Below are positions 43,458 through 51,850 of a stretch of 64,000 bases of DNA, piece after piece. This stretch comes from Pseudaminobacter soli (ex Zhang et al. 2022). Its GTDB lineage: Bacteria > Pseudomonadota > Alphaproteobacteria > Rhizobiales > Rhizobiaceae. A program made the position numbers and the translations under genes. A model generated the notes under the pieces. That model was not told where the DNA came from. It saw only the letters and a program-made list of their open reading frames with translations, and did not search any database. Numbering within the stretch: the stretch's first letter is position 1; every line of letters starts with the position of its first letter. Location: assembly GCF_014595955.1 (NCBI RefSeq), contig NZ_JABVCF010000007.1, positions 124,001-188,000 on the forward strand, read 5' to 3'.

Positions 43458-44291
43458 ATGAAGGTTGTATCCACCGCGAAGTCCCATGGCGGCGTGCAGG
43501 GCGTCTATTCGCATGCGTCCGAAACAACCGCGTGCGACATGACCTTTGCGGTCTTCGTGCCGCCGCAGGCGAATGAGGGTCCCCGCCCCGTTCTCTGGTA
43601 CCTCTCGGGGCTTACCTGCACCCATGCCAACGTCATGGAGAAAGGCGAGTACCGCCGGCTCGCCAGCGAACTCGGCCTCATCGTGATCTGCCCCGACACC
43701 AGCCCGCGGGGCGAGACTGTGCCGGACGAGAAGGACAACTGGCAGTTCGGCTGCGGGGCCGGCTTTTATCTCGACGCGACGCAGGAGCCCTTTAAGCGCA
43801 ACTACCACATGTACAGCTATCTCACCGAGGAGTTGCCGGCGCTGATCGCCCGTGAGTTCCCGGCTGACATGAGCCGGCAGGGCATTTTTGGCCATTCGAT
43901 GGGCGGGCACGGCGCGCTCACCATCGCGCTCAAGAACCCCGACCGCTTCCGGAGCTGCACCGCCTTCGCCCCGATCGTGGAGCCGATGACGGCCGGCTGG
44001 TCGCGCCCGGCGCTGGAAAAATATCTCGGGCCGGACGAGGCCGCGTGGCGCGCCTACGACGCCAGCGCGCTGATCGAGGACGGCCGTCGCTTTCCCGAAT
44101 TCCTGGTTGACCAGGGCACGGCGGATGGTTTTCTGCAGGAGGGCCTGCGCCCGTGGCTGCTCGAGGAGGCCTGCCAAAAGGCCGGCATTCCGCTGACGCT
44201 CCGGATGCAGGAGGGCTACGACCACTCCTATTTCTTCATCTCCAGCTTCATGGACGACCATCTGCGCTGGCACGCCGAGCGGTTGGGGTGA
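43458..44291 (+). CDS. fghA: S-formylglutathione hydrolase
   Basis: The 277-residue alpha/beta hydrolase belongs to the esterase D family: VLWYLSGLTCTHANVMEK (oxyanion region), GHSMGGHGAL with the nucleophile Ser147, an aspartate in VDQGTADGF, and His in GYDHSYFF. It hydrolyses S-formylglutathione to formate and glutathione, the second step of glutathione-dependent formaldehyde detoxification. The ATG at 43458 follows AGAGAGG. The usual partner alcohol dehydrogenase is not nearby. Demethylating Rieske oxygenases such as the one at the right edge release formaldehyde, which gives a possible link. Confidence 0.93.
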   Translation: MKVVSTAKSHGGVQGVYSHASETTACDMTFAVFVPPQANEGPRPVLWYLSGLTCTHANVMEKGEYRRLASELGLIVICPDTSPRGETVPDEKDNWQFGCGAGFYLDATQEPFKRNYHMYSYLTEELPALIAREFPADMSRQGIFGHSMGGHGALTIALKNPDRFRSCTAFAPIVEPMTAGWSRPALEKYLGPDEAAWRAYDASALIEDGRRFPEFLVDQGTADGFLQEGLRPWLLEEACQKAGIPLTLRMQEGYDHSYFFISSFMDDHLRWHAERLG

Positions 44292-44302
44292 GCGGTGACG
44301 TT

Positions 44303-44325
44303 TCCCTCCCCCTTGAGGGGAGGGA
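44303..44325. terminator. perfect hairpin between convergent genes
   Basis: TCCCTCCCC (44303-44311) pairs with GGGGAGGGA (44317-44325) around CTTGA. It lies between the ends of fghA and the amidohydrolase gene and can serve both. It shares its core with the repeats at 47385 and 47504. Confidence 0.5.
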
Positions 44326-44334
44326 CACCGCCGC

Positions 44335-45225
44335 TCACACCGGCCGATACACCTTCTCCGCCGTGTTCCAGAAAATGTCCGCCTCTGCCCGTCGGCCATG
44401 TCTCGCGGCGGCGCTCCTGTGCCCCGCAATCATGGAGGCATGGTCGGTCCAAAGCTTCTCGATCGGGAAGTTCGAGCCGAACATCAGACGCTCGCTGCCG
44501 AGGATCGCGATCGCGCTGTCGTAGATGAAGCCGATCAGCACCGGATCGTTGCGGTGCGCGAACGTGCCGAGCCCGGAGAGTTTTGCGTAGAGATTGGGTG
44601 CGGCGGCAAGCGTGGAGAGCCCTTCGCGCCAGCGCTCCACCGTATCGGCCCTCATGTCGGTCAGCATGCCGGTATGGGTCAGGACGAAATCGGTCCCCGG
44701 ATTCTCGCCGACGAGCGCCAGTCCGTCCTTCATCTGGCCGGGGAAGAGTTGCAGGTCGAAGGAGAGGCCATAATCCTTCAGCCGGGCGACGTTCCTGCGC
44801 ACCTTCGGGTCGATCACCTGGTCGGCCGAGGCGGCGAAGCGGAATTGCGGCGTCTCGTGCCAGTGGAACTGCATGCGCACGCCGCGCAGCAGCGGGTACT
44901 GCTTCAGCCGGTCGAACTGCGGGCGCACGTCGTCGGCCGTCATGTCGGCATAGCCGACGATCGCATGCGGCCAGCCGGTCTCCTCGGCCGTGCGCTGGAC
45001 CCAGGCGACTTCTTTCTCAAAATCCTCCTTCGCCCAGTTGGTCTGCACATAGACGGTTTTCGTCACGCCCGAGCCGTTCTGGTCGGCCAAGAACTCCTCG
45101 ATCGGATAGTCGCGGCGGATCGGCTCGTAGGGGCCGAAGATGCGCGGCACCATCGGGCCGGAGAGCCAAGGCAGGTCCTGCTGCCGCCAAATGTGGAAGT
45201 GCGAGTCGATCACTTTGCCGGTCAT
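44335..45225 (-). CDS. amidohydrolase, TIM-barrel (amidohydrolase 2 family)
   Basis: The 296-residue protein starts KVIDSHFHIWRQQDLPWL, with the metal-binding HxH (His9, His11) of the amidohydrolase 2 family. It continues with GVRMQFHWHE, TDFVLTHTGML and LMFGSNFPIEKLW near the end. Relatives include fuconolactonase-type lactonases and decarboxylases. Its ATG overlaps the stop of the VWA gene by four bases, so it is the last gene of the molybdenum hydroxylase cluster. It could hydrolyse the lactone, imide or ring formed by that hydroxylase. Confidence 0.87.
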   Translation of the reverse strand: MTGKVIDSHFHIWRQQDLPWLSGPMVPRIFGPYEPIRRDYPIEEFLADQNGSGVTKTVYVQTNWAKEDFEKEVAWVQRTAEETGWPHAIVGYADMTADDVRPQFDRLKQYPLLRGVRMQFHWHETPQFRFAASADQVIDPKVRRNVARLKDYGLSFDLQLFPGQMKDGLALVGENPGTDFVLTHTGMLTDMRADTVERWREGLSTLAAAPNLYAKLSGLGTFAHRNDPVLIGFIYDSAIAILGSERLMFGSNFPIEKLWTDHASMIAGHRSAAARHGRRAEADIFWNTAEKVYRPV

Positions 45226-46391
45226 GACAGTTGCCTCCAGAGCGCCGCGGCAGCCGGAGCGGGGCGGGCGAGCGACAGGATGAACGCTGTGAGCCTTTCG
45301 ATGGACGAGCCGTCGACCAGATCGTCCAGATAGGGCAGGACGGCCTTCAGCGCCGCCGTCCGAGGCCTGAAGCGCGGATCGCCGGCGAGCGGCGTGGCGA
45401 GCGACAGGCGAAATGCACAGGCCTTCAGCCGCCGGATCGCCGTCTCCATCTCGGCATGATCGCCGCGCTCCAGCCCGTCGGACAGAATGAGGATTGCCGC
45501 GTTCCGCGCAAAGCCGGCAAAGCGGGGCACTGACAGGAAGGCGAGCAGCGTCGGGCCGATGCGCGTACCGCCGTCCCAGTCCTCGACCAGGCTTGCCGCG
45601 CGGGCGAGAGCGCGGTCACGATCGCGCAGCCGCAGCGACGGCGTGATGCGCGTGAGCCGGGTGCCGAACGTAAAAATCTCGGCGCGGTCGGCGCCCTGCA
45701 CGACCGCATGCGCAAGCTGAAGATAGTCCGCTGTATGGAGCCGCATCGAGCCGGAGACGTCGATCAGCAGCAGGATGTTGCGCTGCACGGTCTTGCGGCG
45801 GCGCAGCAGCGGCCAGGCCACGTCGCCGTCTGCCTGCACGATCTCGCGTAGCGAACGGCGCAGGTCGAACTGGCCGCGCGAGGTGGTGCGCATCCAGCGG
45901 AACGAGCGGCGGCAGGGCAGGGCAGAACCGAGCGCCCGTTGGAAAGAGGCGAGGGTGTCTATGCCCTCCTTGAAATCGCGAGTACTCAGCGCTTCGGCTG
46001 AGGAGGCAAGCTCGCCGCCTTCTTCCTTCTTGGTCAGGATGTCACGCTGCTCGCCGCCGCTGTCGTCCTTGACTGCAGTTTCCTCCTCGTCCGACGCCTC
46101 GACGATGCTCGCCACGTCTCCATAGAAATGTGCCCGGAACAGCGCCTCGAAGGCATCAAGATGGTCCGGCTCCGGTCCGAGCGCTGCATAGGCGGCCTGG
46201 CGGATGTCCTCCATCGAGCGGGGGCCGAGCAGCTGGACCGACTGCATGAATGCGATCGCCTGCTCCGGCGCCACAGTGAAGCCGTTCCGGCGCAGCAGCC
46301 GAGCGAAGGCAAGGAAGGGTGCAGCGGCGGGGGGTAGCCGTTCCTCTCCCCGCTTGCGGGGAGAGGATGCCGGCAGGCAGGTGAGGGGCAT
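45222..46391 (-). CDS. VWA-domain protein, CoxE-like; start inside a palindromic repeat
   Basis: The 389-residue protein has an N-terminal helical part from about residue 25 (FARLLRRNGFTVAPEQA) and an acidic linker. A VWA domain follows with the metal-binding MIDAS motif DVSGSM at 211-216, then LSDGLERGD. CoxE-type proteins work with a MoxR ATPase to insert or activate metal cofactors. The only good start is the ATG at 46389-46391, preceded by GGAG. It lies in the palindromic element at 46342-46463, so the first 17 or so residues (MPLTCLPASSPRKRGEE) are translated repeat. The GTG at residue 39 would give a protein without them, but it would cut the helical domain. Confidence 0.82.
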   Translation of the reverse strand: MPLTCLPASSPRKRGEERLPPAAAPFLAFARLLRRNGFTVAPEQAIAFMQSVQLLGPRSMEDIRQAAYAALGPEPDHLDAFEALFRAHFYGDVASIVEASDEEETAVKDDSGGEQRDILTKKEEGGELASSAEALSTRDFKEGIDTLASFQRALGSALPCRRSFRWMRTTSRGQFDLRRSLREIVQADGDVAWPLLRRRKTVQRNILLLIDVSGSMRLHTADYLQLAHAVVQGADRAEIFTFGTRLTRITPSLRLRDRDRALARAASLVEDWDGGTRIGPTLLAFLSVPRFAGFARNAAILILSDGLERGDHAEMETAIRRLKACAFRLSLATPLAGDPRFRPRTAALKAVLPYLDDLVDGSSIERLTAFILSLARPAPAAAALWRQLS

Positions 46392-46463
46392 CGCTGGCTC
46401 CGGAGGCGGAGACTCCCGCCCCTCATCCCCCTGCCGGGACATTCTCCCCGCGGTCGGGGAGAA
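46342..46463. repeat. composite palindromic repeat overlapping the VWA gene start
   Basis: The element holds two hairpins, CCTCTCCCCGC/GCGGGGAGAGG (46343-46366) and TTCTCCCCG/CGGGGAGAA (46442-46463). An inner inverted repeat lies between them (CCGGCAGG...GAGGGGC against GCCCCTC...CCTGCCGG). Such elements are normally intergenic in rhizobia; here one supplies start codon and N terminus. Confidence 0.75.
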
Positions 46464-46486
46464 GGGGACGTCGCCAGCGCCTCGCC

Positions 46487-47362
46487 TCACCCCAGCGCCT
46501 CCTCGACAATCGCGTCAAGCTCGGGCGTGAGCGCCGAAAGATCCTCCTCGTCCTTGACGAGCACGCCGACGGCACGGCGGAAGGCGAGCGGCCAGGGGCT
46601 GCCGCCCTTCTCCAGCACGGTTGCGGCGTTTGCCCATTCGACCGCCTCCGAAATCCCCGGCGGCTTGGTGAGCGGCCGGGCGCGTACCGCCTGGACGGCC
46701 TTCGCCACGGCACGGGCCGTCTCCTCGGCGACGTCGCCGGCCCGCAGCATGATGATCGCCGCCTCGCGCGCCGCATCGGGGTAGCCGATCCAGTGATAGA
46801 CGCAGCGCCTCCTGAGCGCCTCGGCGAGTTCGCGCGTGCGGTTGGAGGTGAGCACGACGATCGGCCGTGTTTGTGCGCGGATCGTGCCGCGCTCGGGGAT
46901 GCTGATCTGGAAGTCGGACAGAAATTCGAGCAGCAGCGCCTCGAATTCGTGGTCGGAGCGGTCGATCTCGTCCACCAGTAGCAGGCTTTGCTCCGGCTCG
47001 CGCAGCACCTTGAGCAGCGGCCGCGCGATCAGAAAGCGATCGTCGTAGATGTCGACCTCGGTCTCGCCGGCCTGACGGATAGCCAGCAGCTGGCGCTGGT
47101 AGTTCCATTCGTAGAGGGCGTGAGCGGCGTCGATGCCCTCGTAGCATTGCAGCCGCACGACACTGCGGCTGAGCACCTCGGCGACGGCCTTGGCGGCCTC
47201 GGTCTTGCCCACTCCAGGTGCGCCTTCGAGCAGCAGTGGCTTGCCGAGACGGACGGCAAGAAAGATCGCGGTGGCGAGGCCGTCGTCGGCGAGATAGCGG
47301 GCCTCTGTGAGGCGGGAAGCGATGGCCTCGGGTGATGCGGCGATGGATTCGAGGGAGGTCAT
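46487..47362 (-). CDS. MoxR-family AAA+ ATPase (CoxD-like)
   Basis: The 291-residue ATPase has Walker A GAPGVGKT at 47-54, Walker B LLLVDEIDRSD at about 124-134 and the MoxR segments LVDEIDRSDHEFEALLLEFL and VVLTSNRTRELAEALRRR. MoxR ATPases work with VWA proteins as chaperones for cofactor insertion, and CoxD does so for the active site of CO dehydrogenase. The ATG at 47362 is the family start; the frame upstream is translated repeat sequence. The VWA gene lies behind it, with the composite repeat between. Confidence 0.88.
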   Translation of the reverse strand: MTSLESIAASPEAIASRLTEARYLADDGLATAIFLAVRLGKPLLLEGAPGVGKTEAAKAVAEVLSRSVVRLQCYEGIDAAHALYEWNYQRQLLAIRQAGETEVDIYDDRFLIARPLLKVLREPEQSLLLVDEIDRSDHEFEALLLEFLSDFQISIPERGTIRAQTRPIVVLTSNRTRELAEALRRRCVYHWIGYPDAAREAAIIMLRAGDVAEETARAVAKAVQAVRARPLTKPPGISEAVEWANAATVLEKGGSPWPLAFRRAVGVLVKDEEDLSALTPELDAIVEEALG

Positions 47363-47382
47363 GAGGCGCAAGCAGCGCCGAA

Positions 47383-47424
47383 TCCCCCTCCCCCTTGAGG
47401 GGAGGGGTAAGGGGTGGGGGTACC
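47383..47424 (+). repeat. palindromic GC repeat, copy 1
   Basis: CCCCTCCCC/GGGGAGGGG around CTTGA (47385-47407) followed by TAAGGGGTGGGGGTACC. Together with the inverted copy at 47490-47527 it fills the gap between the MoxR gene and the split large subunit. It may terminate transcription. Confidence 0.65.
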
Positions 47425-47489
47425 GGGGCGAAAATGTTGGATGGCCTTCGGCGGTAAGCCAGAGAACGGGAAGCGTTGGCGCATGACGC

Positions 47490-47527
47490 ACCCCCGCCCC
47501 TTACCCCTCCCCTCAAGGGGGAGGGGA
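47490..47527 (-). repeat. palindromic GC repeat, copy 2 (inverted)
   Basis: The reverse complement reads as copy 1 (CTCCCCCTTGAGGGGAGG, then GGTAAGGGGCGGGGG) with one or two changes. Hairpin CCCCTCCCC/GGGGAGGGG at 47504-47526. Confidence 0.65.
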
Positions 47528-47586
47528 TCATGAGCGCCGCGCCCTGACGCTGGACCGTGGGAAAAGGCCTCAATCAACGATGCTTC

Positions 47587-48594
47587 CTAGTGCGCCGCCC
47601 GCTGCTGCTTCAGCGCCCGTAAGATCCGCTCGGGCGTGATTGGCAGCGTGTCCACTCTCACCCCGACGGCATCGAAGATGGCGTTGGCGATCGCGGGGAT
47701 CTGCGGGTTCGCCGCCATCTCGCCCGGCCCCTTGGCGCCGTATGGCCCGTCCGTCGCCGGGCGCTCCAGCACGATGGTCTCGGTCTCGGCAAGATCGCCC
47801 GGACCCGGCGTCAGATATTCGTTGAAATCGGTGCCGCCATGCTCGCGGCTGGGATAATAGGGCTCGGTGGTCTCGTAGAGGGCGTGGCTGATGCCCATCC
47901 ACGAGCCGCCGACCAGTTGCTGCTCGACCATCCTCGGATTGAGCGCGCGGCCGATCTCGAAGACGTTCTTGACCGAGGTCACCGTCACCTCGCCCGTCTC
48001 GTCATCGACCTCCACATCGGCCACCGTACAGGCATGGGCGTAGCAGGTCGAGGGCTTCATCGCGCCGGTCTCCGTCTCCGGATAGGAGCGCGGGACGAGG
48101 AACATGCCACGGCCCGAGATGGAGAGGCCAAGCTTGAAATGCGCCGTCAACGCCGTGTCGAAGATCGAGATAGAGCGCTGCGGCGCGCCCTTCACGTGGA
48201 TGTTGCCCTCGCCGTCGGTATCCAGGTCGGTGGCATTCACCTCCAGAGCCTCGGCCGCCACTTCCAGCATCACGTGGCGCGCTTCCCTGGCGGCCTGGAT
48301 GATGGCGTTACCGATGCGGTGGGTGCCGCGCGAGGCAAAAGTGCCCATGCAGTGCGGGCCGGTGTCGGTATCGGCGGTGTCGATGATGACGCGCTCGGTC
48401 GGCACGCCGATAGTCTCGGCACAGATCTGCGCCATCACCTGCTTCAGCCCCTGGCCGAGATCGACGCTGGAGAGCGTCACCATGAAGTTGCCGGTCGGCG
48501 TCGAATGGACGAGCGCCTGGCTGGGATCGCCGCCGAGGTTCATGCCGGTCGGATAGTTGACTGCCGCCACGCCGCGGCCGCGCCGGATCGCCAT
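47587..48594 (-). CDS. molybdenum hydroxylase large subunit, C-terminal half
   Basis: The 335-residue protein corresponds to the second half of the xanthine dehydrogenase-type molybdenum subunit. It begins AIRRGRGVAAVNYPTG and has SSVDLGQGLKQVMAQI (molybdopterin contact, Gln49), SRGTHRIGNA and NVFEIGRALNPRMVEQQLVGG. It ends with AKGPGEMAANP, where Glu292 matches the catalytic glutamate. The gene has its own ribosome binding site, GGGGAGGG, before the ATG at 48594, one base after the stop of the N-terminal half. The split falls at a linker, so it looks like two real subunits, as in nicotinate dehydrogenase NdhL/NdhM, rather than a recent frameshift. The MoxR gene follows about 220 bases downstream. 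Confidence 0.85.
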   Translation of the reverse strand: MAIRRGRGVAAVNYPTGMNLGGDPSQALVHSTPTGNFMVTLSSVDLGQGLKQVMAQICAETIGVPTERVIIDTADTDTGPHCMGTFASRGTHRIGNAIIQAAREARHVMLEVAAEALEVNATDLDTDGEGNIHVKGAPQRSISIFDTALTAHFKLGLSISGRGMFLVPRSYPETETGAMKPSTCYAHACTVADVEVDDETGEVTVTSVKNVFEIGRALNPRMVEQQLVGGSWMGISHALYETTEPYYPSREHGGTDFNEYLTPGPGDLAETETIVLERPATDGPYGAKGPGEMAANPQIPAIANAIFDAVGVRVDTLPITPERILRALKQQRAAH

Positions 48595-48595
48595 C

Positions 48596-49960
48596 TCAAC
48601 CCTCCCCGCGCGAAGACATGTCGTAGAACCGCTTAGCGACCGGCCAGCTTGCGGCGCGCGAGGCCTCCTGCATGCACTCGATCAGCGCCGCGCCCTCGGT
48701 CACCTGCCGATGCGCCTTCATGTCGCCGTCGCGATAGGCGTTGATGAAGCGGAACTCGAGCGGGTCCATGGCGATCAGCCGCGCCAGCTTGTCCATCTGC
48801 ACCTCCAGCGCGAAGTCGGCGATGGTGACCCCGAAGCCGCGCATGGCCGAGGATGGCGTACGGTTGGTGTAGACGCAGTAGGTATCGATCCAGACGTTCG
48901 GCACCGTGTAGGGGCCGGGATAGTGCGCCGCGCCCTTCTGCGCGCCATAGGGCGAATGGCGCGAATAGGCGCCGGCGTCGGTGTAGCCGGTCACCTTGCG
49001 GGCTACGAGGCGACCGTCCTTCGTCACCCCGTCCTTGATGACGATCTTCTCGGCGGCACGCGGCGAGGAAATCTGCATCTCCTCGTAGCGGCTGTAGACG
49101 AAGGAGACCGGGCGGCCGGTCAGCTTGGCGGCAAGGATGGCGATCGGTTCAACGATCACGTCCACCTTGCCGCCGAAGCCCCCGCCCACCGTACCGCCGA
49201 CTAGATGCAACTGATGGCCCGGCATCTGCAGGATGATCGACGTGTTATCGAGGGTGAAGAACATCGCCTGCGTGTTGGTGTAGCAGGTGAAGCGGTCGTT
49301 GCCTTCCGGCACCACGACGCAGCCGGTGGTTTCGGCCGGCGCATGCTCGATCGGCGAGGAGCGGTAGGTCTCCTCCAGGATGAAATCGGCCTCGGCGAAC
49401 CCTGCTTCCACGTCGCCGAAGCGAACTTTTCGACACTCGCCGCTGTCGTAGAGATAGTAGTTCTGACCGTGATATTCGTTGACGACCGGGGCGCCGGGCT
49501 TCAGCGCCTCGTCCATGTCGAAGACGGCCGGCAGCACCTCGTAGTCGACCTTGACCTTCGCCGCCGCCTCGTTCGCGGCACGCTCGGAGTCGGCGACGAC
49601 GGCCACCACCGCCTCGCCCTTCCAGCGCACCTTGTCCTCGGCCAGAACCTGCTCGTCCTCGGGGCCGATCTGGATCAGGATCAGGATGGTGTAGACGTTG
49701 TGCGGCACATCCCTGGCGGTGAGGATTTTCACTACGCCGGGGTGCTTCTCGGCCTCGGAGGTGTCGATGCCGCGGATGCGGGCGTGGTGATGCGGGCTGC
49801 GCACCATTTTCAGATGGAGCATGCCCGGGATCGACCGGTCGGCGAAGTATTTTGTCTTGCCCGTAACGTGGCCTGGAAGGTCGGCGCGGGGAAGGCCCCG
49901 GCCGATCTCGTGAAGACCGTCCGCTCGTTCGTCGGCGAAATAGTCCTTGGCGAGTTTCAT
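48596..49960 (-). CDS. molybdenum hydroxylase large subunit, N-terminal half
   Basis: The 454-residue protein starts with the hammerhead domain (GHVTGKTKYFADRSIPGMLH, at about 30-135) and continues with the first molybdopterin domain. That domain has GGTVGGGFGGKVDV at 255-268, TNTQAMFF, and SAMRGFG at 371-377. The RGFG form is that of xanthine dehydrogenases; the copper-binding AYxCSFR of CO dehydrogenase is absent. The protein stops at the linker before the second half, which is encoded by the next gene. It lies 10 bases downstream of the iron-sulfur subunit gene, so the enzyme is FAD/2Fe-2S/Mo-N/Mo-C. The substrate is probably a heterocycle or aldehyde. Confidence 0.87.
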   Translation of the reverse strand: MKLAKDYFADERADGLHEIGRGLPRADLPGHVTGKTKYFADRSIPGMLHLKMVRSPHHHARIRGIDTSEAEKHPGVVKILTARDVPHNVYTILILIQIGPEDEQVLAEDKVRWKGEAVVAVVADSERAANEAAAKVKVDYEVLPAVFDMDEALKPGAPVVNEYHGQNYYLYDSGECRKVRFGDVEAGFAEADFILEETYRSSPIEHAPAETTGCVVVPEGNDRFTCYTNTQAMFFTLDNTSIILQMPGHQLHLVGGTVGGGFGGKVDVIVEPIAILAAKLTGRPVSFVYSRYEEMQISSPRAAEKIVIKDGVTKDGRLVARKVTGYTDAGAYSRHSPYGAQKGAAHYPGPYTVPNVWIDTYCVYTNRTPSSAMRGFGVTIADFALEVQMDKLARLIAMDPLEFRFINAYRDGDMKAHRQVTEGAALIECMQEASRAASWPVAKRFYDMSSRGEG

Positions 49961-49970
49961 GCGGCTCTCC

Positions 49971-50453
49971 TCAGGCGACCCGCTGTGAATTGCCCTGAGC
50001 CGCAGCCATCACCGCTTGGATGATCGGCTCGTAACCGGTGCAGCGGCAGATGTTGCCCGAGATCGCCTCCACAACGTCCTCGCGCGTCGGATCGGGGTTG
50101 CGATCGAGCAGCGCCTTGGCGGCCATGATCATGCCCGGCGTGCAGAAGCCGCACTGGGCGGCGAAATGGTCGAGGAAGGCGCGCTGCAGCGGATGCAGCA
50201 CCCCGTCGGCCGCGAGGCCGCCTGTCGTCTGGACCGACGCGTTCCCGCAGGTCTCGGCCAGCACGAGGCAGGAGAGTTTCAGTTCGCCGTCTATGATCAC
50301 GGAGCAGGCGCCGCAGGTGCCCTGATGGCAGCCGCCCTTCGGCGAGGTGTCACCGATCTTGTCGCGCAACAGGGTGAGCAGCGACGTGCCGCTCTCGACG
50401 AACTCGGCTTTCTCCTCTCCGTTCAGCGCGAACTGGACCGGAACTTTTGGCAT
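49971..50453 (-). CDS. molybdenum hydroxylase 2Fe-2S subunit
   Basis: The 160-residue protein has a ferredoxin-type cluster domain (Cys42, Cys47, Cys50, Cys62 in GCHQGTCGACSVIIDG...C) and an all-helical second cluster domain (Cys101, Cys104, Cys136, Cys138; CGFCTPG and ICRCTGY). These two clusters pass electrons from molybdenum to FAD. GGAGG precedes the ATG at 50453, and the frame upstream is not family-like. There is no Tat signal, so the enzyme is cytoplasmic. Confidence 0.93.
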   Translation of the reverse strand: MPKVPVQFALNGEEKAEFVESGTSLLTLLRDKIGDTSPKGGCHQGTCGACSVIIDGELKLSCLVLAETCGNASVQTTGGLAADGVLHPLQRAFLDHFAAQCGFCTPGMIMAAKALLDRNPDPTREDVVEAISGNICRCTGYEPIIQAVMAAAQGNSQRVA

Positions 50454-50478
50454 GATCTTCCTCCAGGTCCTTGGCGCT

Positions 50479-51279
50479 TCAGTACAGAAGCAGGCGACGC
50501 AGATGGACGGGCAGCACCTCGGCGCGATACCAGGCGCTCGCGACCGGATCGGTGACCGGATGCGTACCTTCTCCTGCAACTGCGAGTGCAGCCGCAATTC
50601 CCTGTTCGGTCCGCCGGCTGCCGACCAGCGCCCGCTCTGCGGCGTGGGCCCGGATCGGCCGGTCCGCCATGCAGCCCAGCGCGATGCGAGCGGAGCGGAT
50701 GGTGCCGTCGGGGTCCTCCTCGATGACGGCCGCGATGCTCAGAACCGACGTGCCCTTCGGCTTCACCCTGGAAACTTTTCGGAACCGGAAGCCCCCTTCC
50801 GATGGCAAGGCGAAGCTGACGGCCGTGACGATGCTGCCCTTCGCAAGCGCGCCCCTCGTCTCAAGGAAGCGCTCCATCGGCATGTCCTTGCGGGCATCCA
50901 CCTTTGCATCCAGTGCCAGAAGCGCCACGGCGAAGTCGCCGTAGGGAGCGGGTGCGAACAGATTGCCGCCGACCGTCGCCATGTTGCGCACGGCGGGTCC
51001 GCCTACGGCCATGGCGGCAGGCGCGAGGAAGGCGATGCCGGGATTGGCCGCGACGCGCGCCATCGTCACGGAAGCGCCGATGCGTGCTCGACCTTCGGAC
51101 AGCTCGATCCGGGACAACTGCGGGTCGGTGATACGTACCAGAGAATGGACCGAGACGTCGCCTTCGTTGACGGCGCGCACGGCGAGCGTGCCGCCGCCGA
51201 GATAGCGCGCGCCCGGTTCGCTGAGCGCCGCACCGGCCTCGTTCACCGTGGCGAAACTCCGCAGCACCAGGCCCATCAC
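50479..51279 (-). CDS. molybdenum hydroxylase FAD subunit (CoxM/XdhB type)
   Basis: The 266-residue protein has the FAD-binding PCMH fold of the medium subunit: RYLGGGTLAVRAVNEG, RIGASVTMARVA, GPAVRNMATVGGNLF and FRFRKVSRVKPKGTSVLSIA. The classic AGGTDL loop is modified here to GGGTLAV. The subunit passes electrons to NAD or another acceptor. It lies between the SRPBCC gene and the iron-sulfur subunit gene. Confidence 0.9.
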   Translation of the reverse strand: MMGLVLRSFATVNEAGAALSEPGARYLGGGTLAVRAVNEGDVSVHSLVRITDPQLSRIELSEGRARIGASVTMARVAANPGIAFLAPAAMAVGGPAVRNMATVGGNLFAPAPYGDFAVALLALDAKVDARKDMPMERFLETRGALAKGSIVTAVSFALPSEGGFRFRKVSRVKPKGTSVLSIAAVIEEDPDGTIRSARIALGCMADRPIRAHAAERALVGSRRTEQGIAAALAVAGEGTHPVTDPVASAWYRAEVLPVHLRRLLLY

Positions 51280-51288
51280 CGCCTCCCG

Positions 51289-51732
51289 TCAGCCTTCGCC
51301 GGAAAACCGCTTCTTCAGGGCGTTGAAGCCGCCCTGGAAGACATTCTCGCCCATACCCTTGGCGACCGCCTCCGCCTGGTCGGCCGGCGCATCGAAGGTG
51401 GCGGTCCATTCCGCATAGGTGCGGTTGCCGTCCGTGAGCCGCCTTAGTTGCAGCGTGGCGCTGTGGTTGGAGATCGGCTGCGGCGTCTCGATGATCGAAT
51501 AGCTGACGAGGAAATTCTCGTCCGAGAAGTCGAGCAGCCGTTCGCGGATGGTCGCGCCTGTGGCGACCTTGAAGTTGCGCACGCAGCCGATTTCGCTGGC
51601 TCCCTTACCATCCTCGATGTGGCTTTCGACCATGCGAGGATGCCAGGAAGGCAGGCCGTTATAGTCGCGGATCGCGCTCCAGACATTCTCGACCGGGGCA
51701 TCGATGACGCTGGAGACAGTCACTGTCGGCAT
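51289..51732 (-). CDS. SRPBCC-family protein (CoxG/polyketide cyclase-like)
   Basis: The 147-residue protein has the Bet v1-like START fold: SSVIDAPVENVWSAIRDYNG at the N terminus, GCVRNFKVATGATIRERLL, and a long C-terminal helix. CoxG of CO dehydrogenase clusters has this fold and helps attach the enzyme to the membrane; other members bind small hydrophobic ligands or act as cyclases. It is the first gene after the AraC regulator on the same strand, ahead of the FAD subunit gene. Confidence 0.8.
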   Translation of the reverse strand: MPTVTVSSVIDAPVENVWSAIRDYNGLPSWHPRMVESHIEDGKGASEIGCVRNFKVATGATIRERLLDFSDENFLVSYSIIETPQPISNHSATLQLRRLTDGNRTYAEWTATFDAPADQAEAVAKGMGENVFQGGFNALKKRFSGEG

Positions 51733-51850
51733 TGAGCGGGTTCCTCCTCCCGGGTTCGGCAGGAGTTACCCTAGGCGAGGTCGGGGCAAGCCGCTTATCA
51801 ATCCGTCTGGAGCGCTTATCGATGCGTCTGAAAATGAGCACTCGCGATTG

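Noticed and set aside
43081-47527. CRISPR-like array among the repeated palindromes
   Set aside because: The repeats are few, inverted, of several types and not regularly spaced, and no cas gene is present.
48594-48600. Sequencing or evolutionary frameshift between the two large-subunit halves
   Set aside because: Not excluded, but the break falls at a linker, the second gene has a strong ribosome binding site, and a natural split of the same kind is known in nicotinate dehydrogenase. I kept two separate genes.
47587-49960. CO dehydrogenase (coxL) suggested by the MoxR, VWA and SRPBCC neighbours
   Set aside because: The large subunit has SAMRGFG, not the AYxCSFR copper-binding motif of form I CO dehydrogenase, and it is split into two genes. 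A xanthine dehydrogenase-type hydroxylase fits better.
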